64,000 nt of DNA from Panax quinquefolius (taxonomy: Eukaryota; Streptophyta; Magnoliopsida; Apiales; Araliaceae): the NCBI GenBank assembly GCA_020205615.1, contig CM035173.1, positions 28,550,293-28,614,292 on the forward strand, read 5' to 3'. The notes beneath the pieces are model-generated. The model was not told the origin of the DNA. It was given only the letters and a program-made list of their open reading frames with translations, and did not search any database. Within the stretch, counting starts at the first letter, position 1. The number at the start of each line of letters is the position of its first letter. Made by a program: the position numbers and the translations under genes. Positions 12,066 to 23,546 of this stretch are shown one piece after another.

Positions 12066-12078
12066 GTTGGTATCGAGC
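12066..12078 (+). other. primer-binding-site-like sequence of family B
   Basis: TTGGTATCGAGC follows the LTR. It matches the initiator tRNA-Met site except for one missing base in the CAG. The same shortened form occurs at 18068 and, reversed, at 55192-55207. Confidence 0.65.
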
Positions 12079-12360
12079 TTAGGGATATGATCTCCATGAG
12101 ATCTGGGAATAGAACTAGGAGGAAGAGACGAGTAAATCCTTTGCTAGTGTGTCCTACCTAAGCTTATTTGTTAGTTGGTCAAGATATATAGGATATTATG
12201 TGATTGATTTCCTTAATTAACCCTTGTTTTATGACAAGAATCGAGAATGTCGATCGAGAATATTAATAGTGGTGTAAATGAGACCGTGGAGATGCTCAGT
12301 ACTTAACAACGAGAGGAGAACGTACAACAGTCGGCAATGTACCTCCTATAAACAACACCA

Positions 12361-13386
12361 ATGAGCGCGATGATGAACGAGGGGATGTTTAGAAGCTTTT
12401 TCGCGATTCATGCAAAATCGACGAGGAGACTCGTGTTCAAAATACGGGAGGAGATGATAGCAATTCACGGGTGGTCACAAAGCAAGCAACAAAGAGTTGG
12501 GACCACCGCACTGGGAAAGCGAGATCCGATCATGGCGGAAACATGGGTCAAGCAAATTACCAAGATATTCGATGTCTTGGGATGCACGGGAAAACGAAAG
12601 TTCCATTCGCTACTTTTATGTTCCGTGGCGAGGCAGATTCTCGGTGGAAATCATGAAGCGTACCCATTCAGCTGCACTCAGCATGTCATGGGAGACGTTT
12701 CAGAAACAGTTCAATGACAAGTACTTCCCTGAAAGTATTCGTCATATGAAGGAAGTGGAGTTTATTAGATTGGAGCAGAATAACATGACGGTGTCCCAGT
12801 ACGAGGCGAAGTTTGCGGAGTTATCCAGGTTTGCACCTCATTTGGTGGAGAATGAGGAACGTATGACGCGGATGTTTCTGAGAGGTTTGAAACCCTAAGA
12901 TACGTCAATTATCTCATTTCTCATAAATTTTCTCTCTATTCAGATGTTGTAAACAGGGCTCAGTTGTTAGAGCGAGATAACGAGTACGTTCAACCGAGGG
13001 ACCATAACCAGGATCATACCAAAGATAGTAGTCATCAGAATAACGATAACCAGTGGAGAAAGAAGAATACGGACAAAGGTGGTAACCACTCTGGTGGTAA
13101 TCGTGGCCATGAAAATAGAAGAAGCGAGTTGGGAGGAGATTTTAAAAAGAGGAGATTCAACAACGACCATGTGAAGACGCTCGGCCCAAAGTGGCAACCG
13201 GTTCCAAGGGAGGAGAAAGACCATCTGGTCGATGCTACAAATGTGGAAAAGAGGGACATATCATTGAACCGCCCACAACAGTTTAAGGTATGCTATAATT
13301 GTGGAAAAGAAGGACATATCGCTCGAGATTATGCGATATCGAAACCTAGTGTAGCGGAAGCGGTGACTCAAAAGATCGTCCCGTAA
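12361..13386 (+). pseudogene. gypsy gag (family B), frameshifted
   Basis: The frame starting 12361 carries AETWVKQITKIFDVLGC; a frameshift near 12610-12650 moves to SWETFQKQFNDKYFP, HMKEVEFIRLEQNNMTVSQYEAKFAELSRFAPHLV and RMFLRGLKP, a typical retrotransposon gag domain. After a stop at 12896 and another shift, 12964-13386 is a Gly/Asn/Arg-rich region followed by a zinc knuckle, CYNCGKEGHIARDY. This has the first two Cys and the His of C-X2-C-X4-H-X4-C, but the final Cys is Tyr. The protein would assemble particles and bind RNA. It is not functional here. Confidence 0.86.
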
Positions 13387-13439
13387 AAGTCAAAGTCAAC
13401 GATTCCGGAAGAAGCGTTTGTTGTGACTCGGTCAAAATG

Positions 13440-14080
13440 CGAGGAACCCGAACGGTTAGCACGTTAGTTAATTATAAATTCTTCAAAGTATATACCTTAC
13501 TAGATATTGGTTCTACCCATTCTTTATCTCTCTTTACTTACGCTTAACGTTTGAACTTGACTACGGAGAAATTAAACTTTGACCTATCTGTGGAGACTCC
13601 ATTAGAGAAACTTTCATTACATCCGTTGTTTAAAAATCTTGCTTGATTCAAGTTGGCACTATCACATTACCGTTAACCTTATTTCTATAGAGATATTTGC
13701 TTTTAAGGTTAACTACTCATCACGCCAAATTGATTGCTTTTGTAAGGTTGTTAGTTTTCATATTCCTAAGCAACTCGTTATTCAAATTCAAGCAATCAAA
13801 CCATTGTAGTCAAACATTTTCATATCAAGCCATGAAGTCATTCGCTTTATTACGGATGTCAAGTTTTCTTAGTCCATGTTATGGATTTGAATAAAGACAC
13901 GCCGATTTGAATAATATCTCTGTTGTTATTGATTTTTCCCGACGATTTCTGAAGAATTTCTTGGTTTACTCCCAAAAGATCGATATTAAATTTTGTATCG
14001 ACTTTGAACCCTGACAAAAACTCATTTCTAAAATCTCATATCGAATGGCTCTATTGAACTTCGTGAGTTAAAAATTCAAC
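13440..14080 (+). pseudogene. gypsy protease and start of reverse transcriptase (family B), decayed
   Basis: Around 13490-13530 the text LLDIGSTHSLS matches the D(S/T)G protease active site with Ile in front of Gly-Ser, followed by decayed spacer. At 13985-14060 the start of RT is visible (KFCIDFEP, ISYRMALLN), matching the family C element at 58836-58915. The match ends there. Stops and shifts are frequent. Confidence 0.7.
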
Positions 14081-14089
14081 TATAGAATT

Positions 14090-14255
14090 TGGTACCGAGC
14101 CTTTTATCTTGTGACTTCCTTTGTGGAATTCACCTAAGCCGAACTCTCTGTAAGGGACGCCATATTCGCATGCGATAGTAAATCGATAGGTGTCATTGTG
14201 ACGTCTTATCCAAGATTGGGATATGAGTCACAGCTTGAGAGCAACCTAAGTCGAT
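14090..14255 (+). mobile_element. leader-like segment in place of the RT core (family B)
   Basis: Between the RT start and the post-RT region, where C has about 700 bp of RT, B has about 170 bp that instead resembles the family A leader: TTGGTACCGAGCC, then GAACTCTCTGTAAGGGACG and ATCGATAGGTGTCATTGTGACG, compared with 17929-18060. Element D has the same segment on the minus strand at about 53030-53180. Confidence 0.6.
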
Positions 14256-15139
14256 AATCGAAATACGTAGCTTTCAGGCTTAGTTGGTTATTATCGAGAT
14301 TCGTTGAAAGATATTCTCGAATCGCTATTCCATTAACGCAATTGACTCAGTAGAGATACAAAATTCGAATGGAGCAAGGAATGTGGGAAGAGCTTCAAGA
14401 ACTCAAGAGAGACTCATTTCAAAGACATGTTCTAACCATGCCATCCCGGAAAAGCGAACGTGGTAGGCGGCGTGTTAAGAAGAAGATTGTATACAAGTAC
14501 GAAAATACGATATTGTCAAAGACTAATTTCAGATAATTTACAAATAATAGAGATGGAGATGAAAACTCTAGGTACCCACGTGATGATATACGAGTACGTG
14601 ATGATATACGAGTATAATCGACTTTTAATCGATAAAGTTAAAGTCGCTCAAGCTACACACCGGAGCCGATGAATTTGAAGAAGGAGGTGCAAGAAGTTGT
14701 TATTTTAAAAGCGAGAATCGGTGAGGGTGAGGAAAGCTCAAACCTTCGATTTATTAATCCATTTGAAATTCTCGATCGAATAGGAACCGCGGCCTATAGA
14801 CTCGCTTTTACCACCAAGTATGACGCGTGTTCATAACGCTTTTCACGATCGATGTTACGTAAATATGTGGACGACCAAACACGCCATTGAGTTAGAACCC
14901 ATTTGAGATATAGTCAAGACTTAACGTCACGAGGAGGTACCTATCAAGATTTTGTAGAGGAAAGAACACGACCTATATACCGAGGTTATACCATAAGTTA
15001 AAGTTTTGTGGAGAAACCATGCTTATTGAGGAAATGACTGGGGGAGTTGGAAACGAAAATGAAAGCGAGGTATCTTTACCTTTTCAAACACTGTGTATCG
15101 TCGTCAATTTCGAGGACGAAATTTCATAAGGAGGGAGGT
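14256..15139 (+). pseudogene. gypsy pol remnants: post-RT linker and C-terminal tail (family B)
   Basis: This begins with the region equivalent to GYYRRFVEGFSRIATPLTQ (14265-14345), then jumps across the RNase H to the equivalent of [14 protein letters not shown] (14450-14490). Integrase is absent. The text goes from a spacer with GATAAAGTTAAAG to the region after integrase (14745 onward) and ends in the chromodomain-like tail and NFEDEIS-type C-terminus before the polypurine tract (15128-15138). A duplicated 17-bp ATGATATACGAGTACGTG unit occurs at 14580-14615. Confidence 0.7.
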
Positions 15140-16650
15140 TGTAAGACCGAAAATTTTTTAAATAAAAGGAATTTCCTTTATTTATTATTTTGAAATAGTA
15201 AGGGTTGATTTGATTAATGTGGATAGTTAAGGGTTAAATACGCAAATATTTCAAAATAAGCAAGTGGTTATAAAATATTCATTATTGTTTGAGAATATTC
15301 GTTTGGTCGTGGAATATTCAATGCTTGTCGGGAATATTCGCATGCAATATGCGGCGCGACCAACAAATGTGTGGGCCCCATAACGAAAGCGATTGGATGA
15401 GGAAAACGACAAAAGTTTGGGTGGTTATAAATAACGTAGTAGTTATTACCAAGTAAAGACCGTTGGAATACCCGTTGGTTAAAATACGATGTCTGTCGTG
15501 GTTGGTTGCAAAGTAGCACACCAGTATTACATTTGTATTGTTGAATTATTGATCCTTACGTGAAGAAGGCACTACTCAATAATTTTCACGAGAATTCTTG
15601 CTCAATATTTTATTTTATTGATTCAATAATTGCTACGTTGATATTTTATATTATTGTTGTTTCAATAATTGTCACCGCACAATATTTCTCATTATCGGAT
15701 CAATAATTCATATTATTTGAATAATATTATTAGATAACATTATTGGCAATGTCTAGAAAGTTCTGCATAAGGAGAGGTTTGGTCACCTAATTGCGCGCCA
15801 AGAAGGAGAGAGATCCTTATTGAAAGCCCCTTTCCTGGGAACGACTGGTTATCATAAATGTGATTACAGAATATTATTTGTGAATAATTAATTATTGATT
15901 CATATGATAAGGAAATATTTATTTTATATGAATATAAATGATGGATTTATTTATGTGGTTATTAATGAAGGAATTAATGTTGAGGTGTTTTATCGGTATT
16001 TTATCTGATTGGAGGTGTTAAAAATCAAATCGTGGGTTTTGAGATATATTATGGGGTTATAATTTTTAATCCGACCGTTGGATTGTGGTAATTTTTGGGT
16101 ATGTTATACATACATAAGTTGAGTATATGTCAACAAATTTTGAACCGTTAAAATGCACGAATGATTTGTTGTGAATTTTAAAAGGTGTCGGATTCTAAAT
16201 TAGGTTTATAATTGATTTTGGTGGAAAATTCTAGAATTGGTGGGCCCCACTTGTGGTTGGTGAAAAAATGTGCTGAATTTTATTTCAAATGTGGTGGGTG
16301 GCAATAGTAGCGTAAAAAAGCCATCGTGTAGCAGTCAAGTCTGCTTTGGTGGGCTAACATTTTCCTATAAATAGAGGGCTAAGTTAGAATTGAAAATCAC
16401 ACCGTAAACAAAGTTTTCTCTTTCTCTCTCTATATTATTGAGTGTATTTTGTGAGTATTTAGATACTTTGAGAGTTCTTTGTTCAAGATAAGTTTCATTC
16501 AAAGATCACTTCCGACCTTTCCTTCCGGCAATCGATTCTTTGAGGTAAGGGATGTTATTTTCTTCTCAAATGATATTAATTCTTCAATATCATTATCTTT
16601 GAAATATTGGTTGGTACTTTTTATCAAATTTGGAACTTTTTCATGTCGGG

Positions 16651-16733
16651 TTACTATTCATGAGTTACTATTCACGAAGTTACTATTCATGAGTTACTAT
16701 TCACGAGTTACTATTCACGAGTACTATTCATGA
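16651..16733 (+). repeat. TTACTATTCA(T/C)GAG array, family B 3' LTR
   Basis: Six units, matching 10797-10879 with the T/C variants in a different order. Confidence 0.84.
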
Positions 16734-17082
16734 AGCGTGAAGATGTTTTTTTTGTGGAATTTCTATCTTTGGGTGTCTGAGTTACTATTCACGATACGGC
16801 ACTATATTCACGATATCTGACACTATTCACGAATCACGACACTATTCATCGAAAAATGAAAATTTTTCTTTTAAATCTAAAATATCTATTCGGATACTAG
16901 CTTTGATTGTATCCATGTTTTGATCATTCTTGAATTTTACTTCACTATGATTATTTATGAAGTATTTTTGAACTCGGATTGTTTAAAGTACGAATCCATA
17001 ATATTTGTCATTTTGTTTCACCGGATTCGCTTCTTTAAAAGTATTTTTCATCATCCTCGGTCTTAAATGATGATAGTATTGA

Positions 17083-17392
17083 ATATCTTTGGCACAGTAG
17101 TGCAAAGATGAATGATTTTCTGAAGAATATCTTTGGCTTTGTAGTGCAAAGATGAATGATTTCTGAAGAATATCTTTGGCTTTGTAGTGCAAGATGAACA
17201 GTGTTTAAATGAACATGACCGATCGATGAATATCTTTGGCCTCAGTAGTGCAAAGATGAACAGTGTTTAAATGAACATGATCGATGATGAATATCTTTGG
17301 CCTTTAGTGCAAAGATGAGCAGTGTTGAGATGAACATGACCGATTGATGAATATCTTTGGCTTCAGAGTGCAAAGATGAATATTTGATTTGA
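17083..17392 (+). repeat. GAATATCTTTGG tandem array, family B 3' LTR
   Basis: Six units, matching 11219-11525. Most differences from unit to unit fall in the C-rich stretch after TTTGG. Confidence 0.84.
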
Positions 17393-17928
17393 GATGAATA
17401 TTGATTGATGTTACGAGGATAAAATATTGATGATGGACCGTTAAATTCATAGATTATAGTAGATTTCATTCTCTCGTAACTCTTCTATGAATTATTATTT
17501 CATTGCGAATATTGATCTCAAACTTGTTGTCTATTGTATTCTATCGATTTTTCCTGTTGGAGACTAACGATAATTTGTTGTATATTATCTTAGTCATAAC
17601 ATTCTTTATCGGGCTAGTTGAGCTCACCCTTTCCTTTGTTGTTCCATTTTTCTTCTCGGGAGGCGAGAATGTAGCGAGTACTAGTCGGGGTATGGAATGA
17701 AGGTTCTAGAGAGAGTTGTTTAGTAGTCCTCACCATTATTGTAAAATAATGTATCAATAAATGTGATGAGGATTTATTTGAGTATAAATATTGTCTAGAA
17801 GATAATATTTGTATTTAAACTCACAGCTTTTATTGTTGTGATAATAAAGTTGTAGTTGTTTACGCATACCATGTATTTGGCGACTCGTAATGGGTTGGAT
17901 GGAATGGACCTATTTTGGGGTCGTCACA

Positions 17929-18400
17929 CCGAAGTCTCTCATTGGTGACTTCTGTTGATGGGGGATGCACCGCCGGACTCTCCGTAGGGGACGCCTGGCT
18001 CTCTGGGTGGCAAACCGATAGGTACCATCGTGAGGTCTTGACCTGAAGTTGGTGTCCGTGAGTTACATTTGGTATCGAGCTTAGGGATATGATCTCTGGC
18101 GAGATCGGGGAATAGAACTAGGAGGGAGAGACGAGTAAATCCTTCGCTAGTGTGTCCTACCTAAGCTTATTTGTTAGTTGGTCAAGACATGTGGGGATAT
18201 TATGTGATATGTTAATTTGTTAAATTAACCCTTGTTTTAAAGTCGTATTCTAGAATGATATCCGAAATACGGGAGATGAAAGCAATGGAGAAATCATGAT
18301 GACGGGGAGATAGAATCGAAATGAAAACAAGGTATTCTCAACTCTTTGAAATACTGTGAGTACGTAAATTTGGGGGACGAAATTTCATAAGGAGGGAGAT
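17929..18400 (+). mobile_element. family A internal remnant: leader and pol end, no coding capacity
   Basis: This resumes the leader broken off at 9292. The first 130 bp (GGACTCTCCGTAGGGGACG, CCGATAGGTACCATCGTGAGG) form a leader-like segment that also occurs inside the pol of the B and D elements. At 18066-18240 comes a second, B-type leader (TTGGTATCGAGCTTAGGG...). The rest matches the C-terminal end of gypsy pol (GGGGACGAAATTTCATAAGG). It looks like a recombinant of two leaders and a pol tail. Confidence 0.75.
18388..18400 (+). other. polypurine tract of family A
   Basis: AAGGAGGGAGAT directly before the TGTAAGACC start of the 3' LTR. The same tract precedes the B, C and D 3' LTRs. Confidence 0.82.
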
Positions 18401-18447
18401 TGTAAGACCAAGAATTTTATGAAATAAAAGTATTCAATATTTTTTAA

Positions 18448-18574
18448 TTACTATTCATGAGTTACTATTCATGAGTTACTATTCACGAGTTACTATTCAT
18501 GAGTTACTATTCATGAGTTACTTCATTCATGAGTTACTATTCACGAAGTTACTATTCACGAGTACTATTCACGA
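18448..18574 (+). repeat. TTACTATTCA(T/C)GAG minisatellite, family A 3' LTR
   Basis: Head-to-tail 13-14-bp units, matching 5261-5384 with slightly different order of the T and C variants. Confidence 0.88.
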
Positions 18575-19164
18575 AGCATGATAATTTTTTAAATGAAGGC
18601 ATTACTCGATAATTGTTACGATAATTACTTTATTCAATATTTTATTTTATTGATTCAATAATTGCTACGTTGATATTTTATATTATTGTTGTTTCAATAA
18701 TTGTCACGCACAATATTTTGCATTATCGGACAATAATTCATATTATCTCGAATAATATTATTAGATAACATTATTGGCAATGCCTAGAAAGTTCTCATCT
18801 CAAGGAGAGGTTTGGTCACCTAATTGCTACCCAAGAAGGAGAAATTCTTATTGAAAGCCCCTCTTCTGAGGAACCGTCTGGTTGTCAATATTGTGATTAC
18901 GTAATATTATTTGTGAATAATTAATTATTGATTCATATGATGAGGAAAATATTGATTTTATATGGATATAGATGGAGAAAAATTTTAAAATGACAATTGT
19001 TGAAAATTAATATTTTATCTTTTTCGATAAAATAATTCATTTAAATATATTATTTTAATAATATATTGATGGTGATATTTTTACAATAAATTCATGGTTT
19101 ATAAATAGATGAGGTGGAAGAGAGAAGATAGAATTGGAATTATTTAATAATTGTAAATATTTTA

Positions 19165-19204
<40 letters not shown>

Positions 19205-21018
19205 GTGTTTGTGTGTGTAAGAAGTGGTGGGGGTAAGAGAAGAAAGTGGGGAAGAGAGAGTTAGTGGAGAATTATGGGAAAGGAAGAAAGAAAGGGAAGA
19301 GAAGGAAATTAAAAAAACTTATCCGTATGCAGATTTTGGTCATTTTTCGTTTGGAATTTGGAAAAATTTCTTACAGAAAGTTGTAGAGAATTCGATTTGA
19401 AAGTAATGGACATAAAATTCAGATTTTTCCGATAACCTGGTCTATTTTCTATGAATTGTTGAAGTTTCAGAAAATAAAATAATTTTTAATGAGGCGGGCC
19501 CCACTTTTTGGTTGGTAATTGAATGCATGTGCTGAATTGTTTTTTTTCAAGAGTGGAGGGCTGCTGGGCTGCTGATTTTCCAAGGAGGAGGCGTAGGATA
19601 ATAATTTATTAATTTAGTCTCCTTTTGGCGTTACAAGTATTTTCTATAAATAGGGTCTTGGGTTAAATTGAAAATCACACCGAAATTGAAGTTTTCTCTC
19701 TATATTATCGGCGTATTCTTGTGAGTATTTTGAGTATACTTTGAGTATTGCTATACTGGTGCAAGTTCGTTTCGGCGTTATTCCAATCGAAATCTTCTTT
19801 CTTTTTTGAGGTAAGGGATAGTAAGGGATTTTTAAGGGTGATTATGTTTTTCAGTTTTGTATTTTTCCGGACCTTCAAAAATTCTGGAAAAATTTGAAAT
19901 GATATTTTGATGAGTTTTGTAGATTGTGTCCAAAAATGGCGATTTTTGGATGTATAGATTAGGAGTTATGGATTTTATGAGAAAAGACTATTTTAAAAGT
20001 AACTGCTTATAACTCCTTGTGATTAACTCCAAAATTGATGAAATTTTTATTGGAAGTACATCTATATAATATCAGAATACCGTGTAAATTTCAGAATTTT
20101 TGGATAAAAGTATAATTTATGATAAATGTTTAAATATTCGGTGGTTTTGGCCATATGAAAAATAGTAAATGAATTTTAAAATTTTGAGAAAATATTTGTT
20201 CAATATGGGACTATTTTATGCTAAATCCCAGAAAAGAAATATTTTTGGAACTGATTTGGTATTTTTCATGAAAATGTTCTAGTTATGAGTAAATGAATTA
20301 AATATGTTATGTGAAGTAAGAAAATTGAAAAATATGATTTATTGGCTTGAGAATCATATATGAGATATATGCAGATTTTTATGAGGGTTTTGGTTAATGA
20401 TGATGAAATCTTATGAGTTTGGCATTTTAGATGATTAAATGCATTAATTATTAAAGTGTAAATAATTGGATTAAATTATTTATAAGTTTAAAAATGATTA
20501 AAATATTATTATAATATTAATAATATTTGATTATGAGATTTCTAAGTGATTTATAACATTTGGATTAATGTGTTATAAATATGGATATGAATTTTATTAT
20601 GAAACTTTATCTTTTCGTATCGAGTTATTACTATGCATTACTCACATCTTATGTCTGAATACGGGTACTATTCACAACAAATTGGTTTCTCCTCCCACCA
20701 AATTATCGTTGATTTATGAATCTTACTCTTGAAATTAAAACTATGTTTTGATTATATTGTTTTTATATAACATTCTTATAACCCTAATGATGACATTTCT
20801 CTTTGACTTGAGTGTAAAGATGGGTAGATTATTGGTATGATCGTGACCATAGGTTCTCTTTGGCCAAGATGGTGCAAAAAGTTGAATTGTTGATGGTATA
20901 TGATCATGACCATTGAATTTACAATTGAATATTTTTAGCTTAAGTGCAAAGGTGAATTGATCAACATGGTTATAATTATTGTTATATAACTTCTGAAATG
21001 ATTATGTATTTATTTGAG

Positions 21019-21277
21019 ATATGAATATCTTTGGCCCGTAGTGCAAAGATGGCTTGTTGATGAATATCTTTAGCCTGTAGTGCAAAGATGAATTATTGAT
21101 GAATATCTTTGGCTCGTAATGCAAAGATGACTTGTTGATGAATATCTTTAGCCTGTAGTGCAAAGATGAATTATTGATGAATATCTTTGGCTCGTAATGC
21201 AAAGATGACCTGTTGTTGAATATCTTTAGCCTGTAGTACTGTTGATGAATATCTTTGGCCCGTGGTGCAAAGATGAA
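21019..21277 (+). repeat. GAATATCTTTGG tandem array, family A 3' LTR
   Basis: About six units of 43-45 bp. One unit is truncated relative to the 5' LTR array (around 21225-21240). Confidence 0.86.
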
Positions 21278-22445
21278 TTTATTAGTATGATTATGAACAG
21301 GAACTGTGATTTGGTATAACCATGATATTTGATGTTTCGGTAAAAAGGCGGTGATGAAAATTATCTTCGTCCTGGATGAGAAGAGGAATTTAGAATCACA
21401 ATTATGATTATGAGTTATTCATATGATTGTGGAAATGAACTGTTGATTGATGTTACAGGGATAAAATATTGTTGGTGGACTTTTAACATGGAGAAGACAA
21501 TAGACTTTATAGTCTATTTGACTCTTTTAATGGATTGTTCGTTCCGCTGCAACTATGGTTGAAAAGTTTTATCATCTACCATATGTTCTAAATCTCTGAT
21601 TCATCCCTGATGAAGACTATTGATAATTTATTTATCTTTAGTCATAATATTCTTTATCGAAGCTAGTTGTGCTCACCCTTTTGTTTCACAATTCCTTTCG
21701 TGTAATAAAAGTGTAGTTTGGGTTGAAGTGGGGATAACAAGGAATAGAATCGGTGGGTCTATAGTTGTTGAGGTTCTCCTAAAGAGTATGAAAATAATTT
21801 TATTGAGGGCTTTAGTGTGTTGTATTTTATACATCATTTAATAGTTATTTTGGTGAATTAAATAGGGTGAAAGCGAACCCAACTTTGGAAGGGTGTTTTG
21901 TCACTATCATACAAGATGTCTAATGACATACAAACTTCGTGTTATCATAAGACATAGTTGTGCTCATCCACTTCTTGAGTATATTTACAAGCACTACCTA
22001 TATAATCTTGGTGTTTGTTTGGAGTATAATACCCAATTAGAGGCAGTGGAGATAATGATATGTCAAGAGAAGACTCACCATTGGGAAGAATATGATAGTA
22101 ATCTTCTCGTTTTTCTTTGGGGTCTATTGGGTCAACCAAGGATAATTACGTGGGCCATATAATATCTACCATAACCTAAAAGCATGGCCTCCCATGTATA
22201 CGAAGGTTTCCTTGAACACTTCCCAAAGATTCTAATTTCTAAAACAGCTTTTGACTATACCTTTATGTAAGGTGTCATTGGGACGTCTTACGATTGGTAT
22301 ATATTTGTATCCAAACTCACAAAGATATGTGTTGTTGTATTTTGCACGACAATTGTTGTAATAAAGTTGTAGTTGTTTTTCTGTACCATGTATTTGGCGA
22401 CTCAGGATGGGTTGGATGGAATGGACCTATTTTGGGGGCGTTACA

Positions 22446-22450
22446 CCTGA
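22446..22450. repeat. target-site duplication, right (CCTGA)
   Basis: This is the exact copy of 5209-5213, directly after the GGCGTTACA end of the 3' LTR. The copia reading frame continues from here in phase. Confidence 0.93.
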
Positions 22451-23447
22451 GGTACTGTCTATCCCAATCATCTTCAGAGTTAATCAGTTGCCATCATCCT
22501 CATTCAATCAATTTTATGAATTACCACGATGGTTGGAAGTGATTTTACATCCACTAAATCAATTTCCAATTGCAGAATCTCAAAATTTTGTAACTGAGGA
22601 ACCAAATAAGATCAACTCCCTAATGCTTTCACATCCTATCAACTCTACGATCACTGACTCTAGCCCCATTATAGAGTCTCCACCTCAAATCGTAGAGTCA
22701 CCAAACTTCAACATCCAAACCCAGGCCCCTACATTAGATATTCCCTCCTCATCCAACAATGAATATTTCAATCTTGATCTTGCCCTCTACTCATTGCAAG
22801 ATCAATTCAAGAGCACACCACCTCCCTCACATATTCCCCATCTAAATGAACTCCTGTCAGAGCTGTCCACAAAGGCTGATTTGTCAGCAATGTCTGAAAA
22901 AGTGATCAAGGAACTCGACGGGCGTCTTAAAGATCACACTGCACTTATTTAGCTGAGATTAACATCAATGATCAATGCTGCAAACAATCCCCCAAGCTTC
23001 CTAAGCTCCGAGCTCTCTAAAATGCTCAAAGAGATCATCAAAGAAATGCTTCAAAGCATAAAAGACAGGGACAATATTCACTTTCTTGCAAATAAAAAGC
23101 ATCGGGATGCTGTCTTGATCTTACAGAAAACTCAAGAATCTCATAATAATCTAATGACACAGAGCATCAAAAGTCTTCAAACTGCAGTTAAAGAATTTCA
23201 AGATTTCTCCATGGGTCAAATGCAGCAGACAGAAACTGTCCTCAACATTCTTCAGCGATGTGAAACTCGTTCTGATGCTTTGATCCAAGAGAATCGTGAG
23301 GACATTGCTCAAACTCAGAGTCAACTTAACGAGCTTGTCCAAGGAGTCACTCGCCTCTCTGAAGATATTCGAACCCTTAATGCTGACATAAAGGAGGAGA
23401 ATAAAGGGAAAAGAGATCAGGGAGGCAAGGGAAAAGGCAGAGGTTAA
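22446..23447 (+). pseudogene. Sirevirus envelope-like/coiled-coil ORF, 3' part
   Basis: This is the continuation of the frame split at 5213. The CCTGA duplication at 22446-22450 is in the same phase, and the match continues with FQF/YELPRW-type sequence, then Ser/Pro/Asn-rich linker. A stop at 22950-22952 is followed in the same frame by 22968-23447, a long heptad-like Leu/Glu/Gln region ending in a basic KGKRDQGGKGKGRG tail. Predicted coiled coil is likely (LLQS..., VLNILQRCETRSDAL, LSEDIRTLNADI). The stop inside the frame indicates decay. The function is unknown. Confidence 0.72.
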
Positions 23448-23546
23448 TTCCAACATCAATCCTTAAGGAATCCTCCCGCAAGACAAATCCAACAGACTCC
23501 ACGATCTAGCCATCAGACTAAACGATCTGATCAGTAGAAAGTTTTA

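Larger units (their letters stand above)
9293..17928 (+). mobile_element. family B Ty3/gypsy element nested in family A
   Basis: It is flanked by CCGAG (9288-9292) and CCGAA (17929-17933), a 5-bp duplication with one difference. The LTRs are 2,773 and 2,789 bp and the internal region is about 3.1 kb. Gag is recognisable. Pol has lost the RT core, RNase H and integrase, keeping only flanking pieces and the tail. It must have depended on enzymes made by other elements. Confidence 0.88.
15140..17928 (+). mobile_element. family B 3' LTR
   Basis: Collinear with 9293-12065, with many small differences. Landmarks are TATAAATA at 16366-16373, the TTACTATTCA array at 16651-16733 and the GAATATCTTTGG array at 17083-17392. 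It ends GGGGTCGTCACA and is followed by CCGAA. Confidence 0.88.
5214..22445 (+). mobile_element. family A LTR retrotransposon with very long LTRs (non-autonomous)
   Basis: The element is bounded by CCTGA duplications and has LTRs of 4,045 bp each (5214-9258 and 18401-22445). A primer-binding site and a polypurine tract sit in the correct places. Once the nested family B element (9293-17928) is removed, only 9259-9292 and 17929-18400 remain, about 506 bp without gag or pol. This matches the LARD type of non-autonomous element, probably a derivative of the gypsy chromoviruses found at the right of the window, since the end before the polypurine tract (GGGACGAAATTTCATAAGG) matches the pol ends of families B and C. 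Confidence 0.9.
18401..22445 (+). mobile_element. family A 3' LTR (4,045 bp)
   Basis: It is collinear with 5214-9258 and has the same total length, with scattered substitutions and 1-3-base indels. Landmarks are the TTACTATTCA array (18448-18574), (AT)n (19168-19203), TATAAATA (19645-19652) and the GAATATCTTTGG array (21019-21277). It ends GGGGCGTTACA, followed by the duplication CCTGA. Confidence 0.92.

Noticed and set aside
22407..22445. Start of the envelope-like second half at ATG 22407
   Set aside because: The first 13 codons lie in the A LTR end. The real frame enters at the CCTGA duplication (22446).
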